64,000 bases of DNA from Martinezella lusitana (GTDB lineage: Bacteria; Pseudomonadota; Alphaproteobacteria; Rhizobiales; Rhizobiaceae), in the NCBI RefSeq assembly GCF_010668395.1, contig NZ_WUEY01000001.1:248001-312000 (forward strand), in the 5' to 3' direction. The notes below the pieces were generated by a model that saw only the letters and a list, made by a program, of their open reading frames with translations, did not search any database and had not been told where the DNA came from. The position numbers and the translations under genes are program-made. Positions 20,084 to 28,211 of this stretch are shown here, piece by piece (within the stretch, counting starts at the first letter, position 1; the number at the start of each line of letters is the position of its first letter).

Positions 20084-21181
20084 TTATTGGCCAGTTGTGA
20101 CCTTTGTCCACAAGCGCGTTGCCACGCGCTGCGTTTTCGGATCCCAGGGAGTCAGCGTGAACAGCTTCTCGCGGACCGCGTCGGTCGGATAGACGGCCGG
20201 ATCGTCGAGCACGTCCTTGCTCACGAACTGCTGCGACGCCTTGTTGCCGTTGGCATAGGCCGTGAAGTCGCTGGCCTTGGCGATAACTTCGGGTCTCATG
20301 ATGTAGTTGAGGAAGATATGCGCCTCTTCGACATGCGGCGCATCCGCCGGGATCGCCATGACGTCGAACCACATCTGCGCGCCCTTGGAGGGGATCGAGT
20401 AGCCGATGTTCACGCCGTTCTTGGCTTCGGTTGCACGGTTGCGCGCCTGCAGAACGTCGCCGGAATAGCCGAAGGCGATGCAGATATCGCCGTTGGCGAG
20501 CGCATTGATATATTCGGAGGAGTGGAACTTGCGAACGAAGGGGCGGATCGCGGTCAGGAGATCCTCAGCCTTCTTGAAGTCCTCCGGCTTGGTCGAGTTC
20601 GGATCGAGACCCAGATAGCGCAAGGCTGCCGGAATGACGTCGGTCGGCGAGTCGAGCACGTAGATGCCGCAATCCTTGAACTTGGCGGCTAGCGCCGGAT
20701 CGAAGATCACGTTGATATCCGGCGCCTCGTCCGTGCCGAGAATCTGCTTTACCTTGTCGATATTATAGCCGACGCCGCTGGTGCCCCACATATAGTCGAT
20801 GGCGTACTGGTTGCCGGGATCGTAGGTTGCGATGCGCTGCTGCACCGTATCCCACATGTTGGAGAGGTTCGGCAGCTTGGACTTGTCGAGCTTCTGGAAG
20901 ACGCCGGCCTTGATCTGGCGCTGCAGGAAGTAGGCCGTCGGAACCACGACGTCGTAGCCGGTCTTGCCCGCAAGCAGCTTCGTTTCCAGGGTCTCGTTCT
21001 GGTCGAACGTATCGTAGACGACCTTGATGCCGGTTTCCTTGGTGAAATCGTCCAGGATCGAATTGTCGATATAATCAGACCAGTTGTAGATATTGACGAC
21101 TTTGTCTTCTGCCTGAGCGGCCGCCGCCAGCGAAACGACCGCGAAAGCCGTTGCTGCAAGCCGTGCGAACATGGACTTCAT
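20084..21181 (-). CDS. potF: Periplasmic putrescine-binding protein PotF
   Basis: A 365-aa solute-binding protein with a clear signal peptide (cleavage after AAAAQA). The mature protein starts EDKVVNIYNWSDYIDNSIL, the hallmark of PotD/PotF polyamine-binding proteins, and keeps FDQNETLETKLLAGKTGYDVV, MWGTSGVGYN and FDPALAAKFKDCGI. I start at MKSMFARLA (21181), preceded by GGAGAG; the longer frame upstream has no signal sequence. First gene of the operon. Its sequence is closer to PotF (putrescine) than PotD (spermidine) as I remember them, but specificity needs assay. Confidence 0.92.
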   Translation of the reverse strand: MKSMFARLAATAFAVVSLAAAAQAEDKVVNIYNWSDYIDNSILDDFTKETGIKVVYDTFDQNETLETKLLAGKTGYDVVVPTAYFLQRQIKAGVFQKLDKSKLPNLSNMWDTVQQRIATYDPGNQYAIDYMWGTSGVGYNIDKVKQILGTDEAPDINVIFDPALAAKFKDCGIYVLDSPTDVIPAALRYLGLDPNSTKPEDFKKAEDLLTAIRPFVRKFHSSEYINALANGDICIAFGYSGDVLQARNRATEAKNGVNIGYSIPSKGAQMWFDVMAIPADAPHVEEAHIFLNYIMRPEVIAKASDFTAYANGNKASQQFVSKDVLDDPAVYPTDAVREKLFTLTPWDPKTQRVATRLWTKVTTGQ

Positions 21182-21504
21182 AGTCTCTCCTGTTTTGTTC
21201 AGGGGTATCCAGGCGACACCCAACCCTCTGTTTTTCCCGTTAGACTAGAAAGGAAATCGGACGGCCACAAGGGGGAAAAAGCAAGCCATCATGAGCTTTG
21301 GCGGATTTACGGAGAAACGGTGGAGCGCACGACAAACAGCCACGCCGACCGTTCGCACGCGATTGTGAACTCCAGCCCCGCTTCCCGCGTGAATGCGCAA
21401 ACCAGCTTTGCTAACATCGCGGCGTCTCACTCCAAGAATAGTCTCATGCCCGTTTCGCAGCCCCGCCCAGCGGGCAAACCCAATCCATCGTTGAAGGGTG
21501 CATC
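21182..21504. other. 323-nt divergent gap between potF and the aldo/keto reductase gene
   Basis: Non-coding. It holds the potF ribosome-binding site and, by position, both divergent promoters. I see no strong inverted repeat, terminator or convincing short ORF. Confidence 0.5.
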
Positions 21505-22503
21505 ATGCAGTATCAAAAATTCGGCAATACCGGTCTCAGCGTCTCGCGCCTGTGCCTGGGTACAATGACGTTCGGCCTGCAGATCGAGCAGGAAGACATA
21601 GCCCATGCGATTCTCGACAAGGCGACCGATGCCGGCGTCAATTTCATCGACACGGCCGACGTCTATCCGCTCGGCGGCGGCGAGCAGCTTGCCGGCCGCA
21701 CCGAAGAGATCGTCGGCCGCTGGCTGAAGGGCAAGCGTGACCGCTTCATCGTCGCGACCAAGGCCGTCGGCAAGGTCGGCCCCTCCTCCTGGGACCAAGG
21801 CGCATCGCGCAAGCACCTTCTCGATGCCATCGACGCGTCGCTGCGGCGTCTCGGCACCGACTATGTCGACCTTTATCAGCTGCATTCGGACGATCGCGAA
21901 ACGCCGATCGACGAGACGCTGGAGGCGCTCGACGTCATCGTGCGCTCGGGCAAGGCCCGCTATGTCGGCGTGTCGAACTTCCTGGCCTACCGGCTGGCAT
22001 TGGCGCTCGGCCGCGCCGACGTCCTGCGCACCGCCCGCTTCGTCTCGGTGCAGCCGCGCTACAACCTCCTGTTCCGCCAGATCGAGCGCGAACTGCTACC
22101 GCTTGCCGAAGAACAGCGCATCGCCGTCATTCCCTACAACCCGATCGCCGGCGGTCTTCTCACCGGCAAGCACAAGCACGATGTCGCGCCGACGGAGGGC
22201 CGCTTCAGCGCGCAGCTGCGCAGCGCCGGGACCAACTATCTGCAGCGCTATTGGCATGAACGCGAATTCGCGACGATCGAGAAATTGCGTGGTATCGCCG
22301 AGGAGGCCGGCCAGTCGCTCACCAAGCTCGCCGTCTCCTGGGTGGCGGCCAATCCGGTCATCACCTCCGCCATCATCGGCGCCAGCCGGCCGGATCAGCT
22401 GACCGACACGCTCGCGGCAATCGATCTCAAGCTCGATCCCGAGCTGAAGGCGAAGCTGGACGACGCAACCGTCGAATATCGCTGGGGTGACGCGGCGCGC
22501 TGA
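21505..22503 (+). CDS. Aldo/keto reductase
   Basis: A 332-aa NAD(P)H-dependent oxidoreductase of the YajO/Tas-like aldo/keto reductase group. Catalytic tetrad residues can be placed: Asp in FIDTADVYPLGG, Tyr in the same loop (DVY), Lys in IVATKAVGK and His in DLYQLHSDD. The start LGNTG-like motif (FGNTGLSVSRLCLGTMTFG) and the C-terminal ASRPDQLTD are typical. The physiological substrate is unknown. It is convergent with a LysR gene downstream and has a long untranslated gap upstream. Confidence 0.88.
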   Translation: MQYQKFGNTGLSVSRLCLGTMTFGLQIEQEDIAHAILDKATDAGVNFIDTADVYPLGGGEQLAGRTEEIVGRWLKGKRDRFIVATKAVGKVGPSSWDQGASRKHLLDAIDASLRRLGTDYVDLYQLHSDDRETPIDETLEALDVIVRSGKARYVGVSNFLAYRLALALGRADVLRTARFVSVQPRYNLLFRQIERELLPLAEEQRIAVIPYNPIAGGLLTGKHKHDVAPTEGRFSAQLRSAGTNYLQRYWHEREFATIEKLRGIAEEAGQSLTKLAVSWVAANPVITSAIIGASRPDQLTDTLAAIDLKLDPELKAKLDDATVEYRWGDAAR

Positions 22504-22539
22504 GCACAAGCAAACCGGCGGCCGATCGCCGCCCGTTTC

Positions 22540-23412
22540 TCACAGATAGGTCGGGCGCTTGCCGGCAAACAGCTCGGAGTGGCTTTTCAACAGCTTGGCC
22601 ATGCGGTCGACCACGGTGCGAATTTCCCTGCGGTGACGGTCGGCATTGTTCATGACGATCCATTGCCGATGGCGCAATGCCGCGATCTCCTCGCCGACCC
22701 GCTCCAGCCTCGGTTCCTGGTCGCCGACGAAACAGGGCAGAACGGCAGTGCCCGCCCCGGCGAGCACCAGATCGTGCAGCGAACGCGGGCGGCTGACGGT
22801 GAAGGCGATCTCCTCCCGGCGGTTCTGATGCGGCCAGCGCAGATAGGCCGAAATCGCCTCCTCCTCCGCCACCGCGATCCAGCGCTGGGGGCCGGCAAAG
22901 CGCATGTTGCGGGCCTGATAGGCGGCATAGGCGACATCGCCGGTCTTGATGGCCGCGAGATTGCTCTCCTCTGGCTCGAAGGCGCGGATGCCGATGTCGC
23001 TCTCGCGATGGGCAAGGCTGGCCCGGCGCTCGCCAAGGTGCAGATCGATGCGGAATCCGTCGCGCTCCGAACAGATCGTCGGCATGTTCTGGCTCAGCAG
23101 CCAGCCGACCCATGTGCCGGCGGCGATGCGGACGATGGATGTGCCCTGCGCATCGCGCTGCCAGCTATCGACCTTGCGGGCGGCGGCTTCCATCTCCAGC
23201 AGCTGGTCGAACAGCGCCTGGCCATCGCCCGTCAGTGCGTAACCAGCCTGGCTGCGCTCGAAAAGCGGCCGGCCGACCTGCTTTTCCAGTTCCAGCATGC
23301 GCCGGCCGATCGTGGCGGGACTGAGGCCGCTCGACGCGACTGCGCCGGTCAAGCCGCCACCGCGGGCGACATCAAGAAAGAGCTGGTAGGAATCCCATGC
23401 CGTGTTTTTCAT
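22540..23412 (-). CDS. LysR-family transcriptional regulator
   Basis: 290 aa. The N-terminal helix-turn-helix reads SYQLFLDVARGGGLTGAVA, then SPATIGRRMLELEKQVG; the effector domain begins around residue 90 (IVRIAAGTWVGWLLSQNMP). This short-linker type with GRRMLELE resembles alphaproteobacterial regulators that act on a nearby oxidoreductase. It is convergent with the aldo/keto reductase (36 nt between stops) and divergent from a small ORF, so its target is not obvious from context. Confidence 0.85.
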   Translation of the reverse strand: MKNTAWDSYQLFLDVARGGGLTGAVASSGLSPATIGRRMLELEKQVGRPLFERSQAGYALTGDGQALFDQLLEMEAAARKVDSWQRDAQGTSIVRIAAGTWVGWLLSQNMPTICSERDGFRIDLHLGERRASLAHRESDIGIRAFEPEESNLAAIKTGDVAYAAYQARNMRFAGPQRWIAVAEEEAISAYLRWPHQNRREEIAFTVSRPRSLHDLVLAGAGTAVLPCFVGDQEPRLERVGEEIAALRHRQWIVMNNADRHRREIRTVVDRMAKLLKSHSELFAGKRPTYL

Positions 23413-23500
23413 AGTTGAAAAACATAGGGCGAAAACGGCTGTTTATAAAGCAAATTCCCATGTGTAGTTGAAGAGATGCCTCAAAACACGGAGACATCTC

Positions 23501-23758
23501 ATGATGGACGGTATTGCTTTGGCCAAGGCCATTGAACTGCAAAGCCTGGCGCGCGAAGAACAATGGCGCCGCAACGAGGATCTGTTCTACCTCGACTACG
23601 CGCGAGATCCCCTGCTCTTCTTCCATTGGCTCGGGCGGATGGTCGCCCGCTTACGCCTTCGCCGCGCAGCCATGAAAAAGGCGAACCGGCCGGAGACCGG
23701 CCGGTTCGCCTGCGATCACGACGATGGCAGCGATCAGGCTGCCTGTTCCCGCATATAG
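23501..23758 (+). CDS. Possible small protein, function unknown
   Basis: An 85-codon ORF starting MMDGIALAKAIELQSLAREE behind CGGAGA, divergent from the LysR gene. The middle is rich in Trp, Tyr, Phe and Arg (RRNEDLFYLDYARDPLLFFH, then a WLGRMVARLRLRRAA helix). No family recognised. Its last 28 codons run through a perfect terminator hairpin of the opposite gene and it overlaps the chemoreceptor stop by 25 nt, so the C-terminal part is probably not conserved coding sequence. The N-terminal half looks like a real protein. Confidence 0.4.
   Translation: MMDGIALAKAIELQSLAREEQWRRNEDLFYLDYARDPLLFFHWLGRMVARLRLRRAAMKKANRPETGRFACDHDDGSDQAACSRI
23675..23710 (-). terminator. Rho-independent terminator of the chemoreceptor gene
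   Basis: GGCGAACCGGCCGG (23680-23693) and CCGGCCGGTTCGCC (23697-23710) form a perfect 14-bp stem with a 3-nt loop; on the minus strand it is followed by CTTTTTC. It begins 23 nt after the chemoreceptor stop codon. Confidence 0.9.
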
Positions 23759-26271
23759 CCGGCGCTGTATCCGGCCTCGATCTTGAACTGCTGGATGAGA
23801 TGCAACAGGGCGTCGGCCTCGCCGGCAAGTTCGCGGCTTGCCGCCGTGGTCTCTTCCACCATGCCGGCGTTCTGCTGCGTCATCTGGTCCATGTGATTGA
23901 CCGAGGAATTGACCTCCTGCAGGGCGCTGGCCTGGTCGTGGCTGGCGCGCGCGATCATTTCCACATGCTGGCTGATGGTGACGATCTGGCCGCTGATCTG
24001 CGCGAGCACCGAACCGGCCTCCTGGACGAACTGCGAGCCGGAATTGACCTCCTGCGTCGACTTGTTGATCAGCCCCTTGATTTCCTTCGCCGCAGCGGCG
24101 GAGCGCTGCGCAAGCTCGCGCACTTCCATGGCGACGACCGCGAAGCCCTTGCCGGCATCGCCGGCGCGGGCGGCCTCGATCCCGGCATTGAGCGCCAGGA
24201 GGTTGGTCTGGAAAGCGATCTCGTCGATGACGCCGATGATCTGCTCGATCTTGCGGGAAGCGTCCTCGATGCGGGTCATCGCATCGATGGCGTTGCCGAC
24301 GACGACGGAACTGTCATCGGCGCTGCGCTTGGCTTCGCGCACGATGGCATCCGCATCCTTGGCACGTTCCGCGGAAGACCGAACGGTGACGGTGATCTCG
24401 TCGACGGCGGCGGCGGTCTGCTCCAGCGACGCCGCCTGCTGCTCGGTGCGCTTCGACAGGTTCTCGGCGGAGGCCGCCATCTGATTGCCGTTGCTCTGGA
24501 TCAGCTCGACATTGCTGCGGACCTGGCTCAGCGTCTGCTGCAGGCGCGACAGCGAACTGTTGAAGTCCTGGCGCAGCTGCTCGAGACGGCCGATGAAGGG
24601 CGTCTCGATGGTCGCGGAAATATCGCCCTGAGCAAGGCGCTCGAGGCCGGCAGCGAGCTCGCTCACCGCGTAGTCGATCTGGCGGTCGAGCTCGCGCTTT
24701 TCGGCATCGTTGCGCTGGCGCTCGTGTTCGGCCGCGGCACGCTCTTCGTCGCTCTGCTCCTCGATGCGGATCTTCGAAATGGCGTTTTCCTTGAAGATGC
24801 CGAGGGCGCGGGCCATGTCGCCGATTTCGTCATGGCGCTGTTCGCCGGAGATCGCCGTCTCCAGCATGCCATCGGCGATGCGCCGCATGGCGGCGGTGAT
24901 CTGGCCGATCGGGCGCTGCAGGGTCAGGACGAGCGCGATGCCGCCGGCAACCGAGAGGATGATGCCGAGAGCCGTTGCCAGGATGGATATGGAGTTCGCC
25001 TGGTTGCGTTCGCTACCCGCGCTCTGCTTCTGCGTTTCGGCAAAGGCGGTGAGCTGGCCCCAGACCTGATCGAGCTGCTGGCGGGCGCTCGCATATTCGC
25101 CGATACGCTGCGTGATGGTGTCGACCAGCTTGCCGCCGGCATCGTCCATGGATTTGATCGCCGGGCGGATGGCGGCATCGATATCGTTGGCGAAATCCAT
25201 GCTCTTGGCGCTCTGGTTCAGCGTGTCGATATCGCCGGCAAGCTTCGAGATTTCCTGGCGCAGGCGGACGAGGTTGTCCTTATTGGTATTCGCGTTGAAA
25301 TCGGCGAGCACGAGCTGCAGCGAGTAGATCGAGTCTTCCAGCCGGCGTGTGTCCTGCAGGACCGAATTGGTCTGCGCGACGCGGGCGTCGAGCGATACGA
25401 AGCTCGTGGTGGCCTGACGCATCATCTGCGTCGCCGTCAGCTGCGTATAGGTCGAGGTCTGGCGAAAGCGCGAAAGCAACCGGCTGATATTGGCAACGGT
25501 GTCGTCCGTCGGGACGTCGGTGCTTTCGGTGAAGGCGGAGAGATCCTTGATCGTGCTCACGAGCGACTGAACGACGCTCTTTTGATTCTGCGGCAGTGCG
25601 AGGTCGATGGAGCGCTGCGCCCTGTTCAGATCCGTCAAGCGGTCCTTCAGGAGCTTGACCTTGTCTGCCGGCGTGGCCGCCTTGTTGAAATCCTCGGCGA
25701 CGGCAACCAGCAGGTCGCCGCCCTTCAGCAGGCGATCGGCCGAGCGCAGCGTCGAGGTCGCATCGGCCTGATCCTGGCGCATCTGGTCTTCCAGCTGCTG
25801 GCTGTTGAAGTTGACGTTGAAGCGGGCGCTGATCAACGCGCGCTGCGCGTCGTCGATCGTCTTGCGCACCGAGAGTTCCTGGTCATGCAGCGACCACAGC
25901 CTGCCGACGAGGTTGGACATGTCGGCGGTCTTGGCGGCAGCCTCGGTCAGGTTGTCGCGACCCTCGGCCTCCTGGCCAAGCTGGCCGAGCGTCGAATTGA
26001 GCACGCTCTGCTGAGACTTGATGTCCTGATAAAGCTTGTCGCGCTGCTGCTCGTTGGTGATGCGCAGGAAGTCGTCCATCGAGCCATAAAGATTCTTGAA
26101 GCCGGTCAGAGACTGCAGGACGCTGTTGGAAATCTCCATGCGCCCCTGAAGCAGACCCGACGCATAAAGCCCGGTGAGACCTACGGCGGAAATACTGATG
26201 ACGAACGGCAGGACGAATATCAGAACCTTCGTCTTGATGTTGAAACGCGACAATATCTTATCAATGAACAT
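23734..26271 (-). CDS. Methyl-accepting chemotaxis protein with large periplasmic sensor domain
   Basis: An 845-aa transmembrane chemoreceptor. TM1 spans about 16-36, a long helical periplasmic domain about 37-425 with many Gln/Asp-rich coiled-coil segments, TM2 about 427-448 (ILATALGIILSVAGGIALVL), HAMP about 449-500 (PIGQITAAMRRIADG), a second linker helix region, then the signalling domain about 580-830 with hairpin tip IIGVIDEIAFQTNLLALNAG and IEAARAGDAGKGFAVVA. The C-terminus (SAGYMREQAA) has no CheR-docking pentapeptide. The ligand is unknown; the periplasmic module is far larger than in Tsr-type receptors. It is a single-gene unit with its own terminator, outside the chemotaxis operon. 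Confidence 0.92.
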   Translation of the reverse strand: MFIDKILSRFNIKTKVLIFVLPFVISISAVGLTGLYASGLLQGRMEISNSVLQSLTGFKNLYGSMDDFLRITNEQQRDKLYQDIKSQQSVLNSTLGQLGQEAEGRDNLTEAAAKTADMSNLVGRLWSLHDQELSVRKTIDDAQRALISARFNVNFNSQQLEDQMRQDQADATSTLRSADRLLKGGDLLVAVAEDFNKAATPADKVKLLKDRLTDLNRAQRSIDLALPQNQKSVVQSLVSTIKDLSAFTESTDVPTDDTVANISRLLSRFRQTSTYTQLTATQMMRQATTSFVSLDARVAQTNSVLQDTRRLEDSIYSLQLVLADFNANTNKDNLVRLRQEISKLAGDIDTLNQSAKSMDFANDIDAAIRPAIKSMDDAGGKLVDTITQRIGEYASARQQLDQVWGQLTAFAETQKQSAGSERNQANSISILATALGIILSVAGGIALVLTLQRPIGQITAAMRRIADGMLETAISGEQRHDEIGDMARALGIFKENAISKIRIEEQSDEERAAAEHERQRNDAEKRELDRQIDYAVSELAAGLERLAQGDISATIETPFIGRLEQLRQDFNSSLSRLQQTLSQVRSNVELIQSNGNQMAASAENLSKRTEQQAASLEQTAAAVDEITVTVRSSAERAKDADAIVREAKRSADDSSVVVGNAIDAMTRIEDASRKIEQIIGVIDEIAFQTNLLALNAGIEAARAGDAGKGFAVVAMEVRELAQRSAAAAKEIKGLINKSTQEVNSGSQFVQEAGSVLAQISGQIVTISQHVEMIARASHDQASALQEVNSSVNHMDQMTQQNAGMVEETTAASRELAGEADALLHLIQQFKIEAGYSAGYMREQAA

Positions 26272-26593
26272 AGTGGCTCAAACCTCTCACACACCGCTCC
26301 CCGTCGGCGCCACCTAGGCGCTGACCGGATGTATAACCATCGTTCTTGAAATATCCGCAGGCGGGGTTCCCGAGTGATGTCAGGAAGCAATCATTGCTTC
26401 GGCTCTATCTTGCAGTAGAGCGCCCCAATAAATCGGCTGGGATTGTCCGTGTGATTAATTAATTTTCAGATAAGGGTGTTGTGTGGCCTGCAGCATACAA
26501 TCAAACGCTGAAAAGCAGGCGCCAAAATCTATATTTGTGCGCGAACAACAGCCGTCGTCCTGCGACGGCCCGGAGCATAAAAGCGGCTGAAGA
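26272..26593. other. 322-nt gap upstream of the chemoreceptor gene
   Basis: AT-rich DNA around 26440-26480 (including TTAATTAATTTTC) and, near 26551-26569, a GCCGTCG/CGACGGC hairpin that serves the small gene to the right. By position it contains the chemoreceptor promoter. No ORF is supported. Confidence 0.45.
26541..26570 (-). terminator. Candidate terminator after the 47-aa membrane protein
   Basis: GCCGTCG (26551-26557) and CGACGGC (26563-26569) form a 7-bp stem with loop TCCTG; the minus-strand continuation is TGTTGTTCG. It lies 24 nt beyond the stop of the small ORF. The T run is interrupted. Confidence 0.5.
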
Positions 26594-26737
26594 TCAGAAG
26601 CCGCGGATGGCGAGATAGGCAATGCAGGCGGCGGTAACGCCGGTCGCCAACATCAATAGCCTTGCCGCCAAGAGCTTGGCGTTGTCCTGGGTCTGAGCGA
26701 TTGCAATGGCGCGAGCGCGACGCTGTGTTCTGTTCAT
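26594..26737 (-). CDS. Small single-span membrane protein, function unknown
   Basis: A 47-aa protein starting MNRTQRRARAIAIAQTQDNA. It has a basic cytoplasmic N-terminus, then one hydrophobic segment of about 20 residues (LLMLATGVTAACIAYLAI) and the short tail RGF. The arrangement suggests N-in, C-out. A hairpin terminator lies just downstream and a 155-nt gap upstream, so it looks like a single-gene unit. Gene-like codon use and a clean start support it, but I recognise no family. Confidence 0.55.
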   Translation of the reverse strand: MNRTQRRARAIAIAQTQDNAKLLAARLLMLATGVTAACIAYLAIRGF

Positions 26738-26892
26738 GAGTATATTCCCATTTTCGCACTGACACGATAACCGGCAAACGGTACTTTCGGCAACTGCCAA
26801 TGTATTCACTAAAGATGTAGGAAAGGAAAACGCGAGAACCAAGGGGCAGGTTCCATTTTGTCGCAGTGCCGGCATGGCCTCGAAATTGAGGC

Positions 26893-28089
26893 TCAGGCCG
26901 CTTCGCCGGCAACGTGGCCGGATGCCCATGCCCATTGGAAATTGTAGCCGCCGAGCCAGCCGGTGACGTCGACGCATTCGCCGATGAAGAAGAGGCCGGG
27001 AATGGTCTTTGCCTGCATCGTACGGGAATCGAGGCAGGCGGTGTCGATGCCGCCGAGCGTCACCTCAGCGGTCCGATAGCCCTCCGACCCCGACGGCTTG
27101 ACCGCCCAGGACTGGACGGCTGCCGCAAGCCGCTGCAGATGCCTGTCGGATTGATCGGCCATGTTGCCCGAGATGCCTTCGCTTTCGACGAGGTGCTGCG
27201 CCAGCCGCTTCGGCAGGATCTCCGCAAGAGCCGTCTGCGCCGATTGCCGGCCACTTACCTGCTTGGCTTTCTTGAGAAGCGCGAAGATATCGACGTCGGG
27301 CTCGATCACCACGGTAATGTCCTCGCCTTCCCGCCAATAGGAGGAAATCTGCAGGATGGCGGGGCCGCTGAGGCCGCGATGGGTAAAGAGCAGGGCTTCG
27401 CGGAATGCCGTCTTGCCGTGGCGGATCTCGGCGGGTGCGGCAATGCCCGACAACGGTGCCAGGCGCTGGAGCAATTGCGGATCGAGCGTCAGGGGCACGA
27501 GACCCGGCCGGGTTTCGACGACAGGCAATCCGAACTGCTCGGCAATACGATAGGCAAATCCGGTGGCTCCCATCTTGGGGATCGACTTGCCGCCGGTGGC
27601 GACGACCAGCGAGGATGTCTCAAAGACGCCTTCGGACGTTCCGATGCGATAGCTGCCGGAGGTTTGCTCGATGTCACCGATCTCGGTGCGCAATCGCAAT
27701 TGCGCTCCGGCCGCGCGCATCTCGTCCGTCAGCATGCGGATGATATCCTTGGCGCTGTCGTCGCAGAAGAGCTGGCCAAGCGTCTTCTCGTGCCAGGCGA
27801 TGCCATGGCGTTCGACCAAGGCGATGAAATCCTGAGGCGTAAAGCGGGCAAGCGCCGATTTGGCGAAATGCGGATTGGCGGACAGGAAGTTCTTCGGGCC
27901 GGCATTGACATTGGTGAAATTGCAGCGGCCGCCTCCCGAAATGCGGATCTTCTCGCCAGGTGCGCCGGCATGATCCAGCACGAGGACGGATCGTCCGCGC
28001 TGGCCGGCGCGGATGGCGCACATCATGCCTGCCGCGCCCGCGCCGAGGACGATCACATCATATCTGGCAGCCACGCTTGGACCCTTCAT
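26893..28089 (-). CDS. BaiN/HI0933-type flavoprotein oxidoreductase
   Basis: A 398-aa FAD-binding protein. The N-terminal dinucleotide motif VIVLGAGAAGMMCAIRAGQRG (broken here: VIVLGAGAAGMM, then CAIRAGQRG) is followed by the family signature RISGGGRCNFTN (about 48-59), and the C-terminus has GLFFIGECVDVTGWLGGYNF. These are diagnostic of the HI0933/YhiN/BaiN group. Family members have no agreed physiological reaction, so none is assigned. The length is usual. It is divergent from the gamma-glutamylputrescine genes with a 122-nt gap. Confidence 0.86.
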   Translation of the reverse strand: MKGPSVAARYDVIVLGAGAAGMMCAIRAGQRGRSVLVLDHAGAPGEKIRISGGGRCNFTNVNAGPKNFLSANPHFAKSALARFTPQDFIALVERHGIAWHEKTLGQLFCDDSAKDIIRMLTDEMRAAGAQLRLRTEIGDIEQTSGSYRIGTSEGVFETSSLVVATGGKSIPKMGATGFAYRIAEQFGLPVVETRPGLVPLTLDPQLLQRLAPLSGIAAPAEIRHGKTAFREALLFTHRGLSGPAILQISSYWREGEDITVVIEPDVDIFALLKKAKQVSGRQSAQTALAEILPKRLAQHLVESEGISGNMADQSDRHLQRLAAAVQSWAVKPSGSEGYRTAEVTLGGIDTACLDSRTMQAKTIPGLFFIGECVDVTGWLGGYNFQWAWASGHVAGEAA

Positions 28090-28211
28090 TCTTCACCGCT
28101 CGCTCTCTTCATTTTTCCATCATATGGCGAAAGTCCGGGCGGTTTTCCCCCTCGCCAATTGGCAAACTGCGGTTATGATGCAATCACCGATCAACCCAAA
28201 TACGGTGTTTT

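Noticed and set aside
23563..26349. 928-codon plus-strand ORF opposite the chemoreceptor
   Set aside because: Antisense shadow; the real gene has clear HAMP and MCP motifs on the minus strand.
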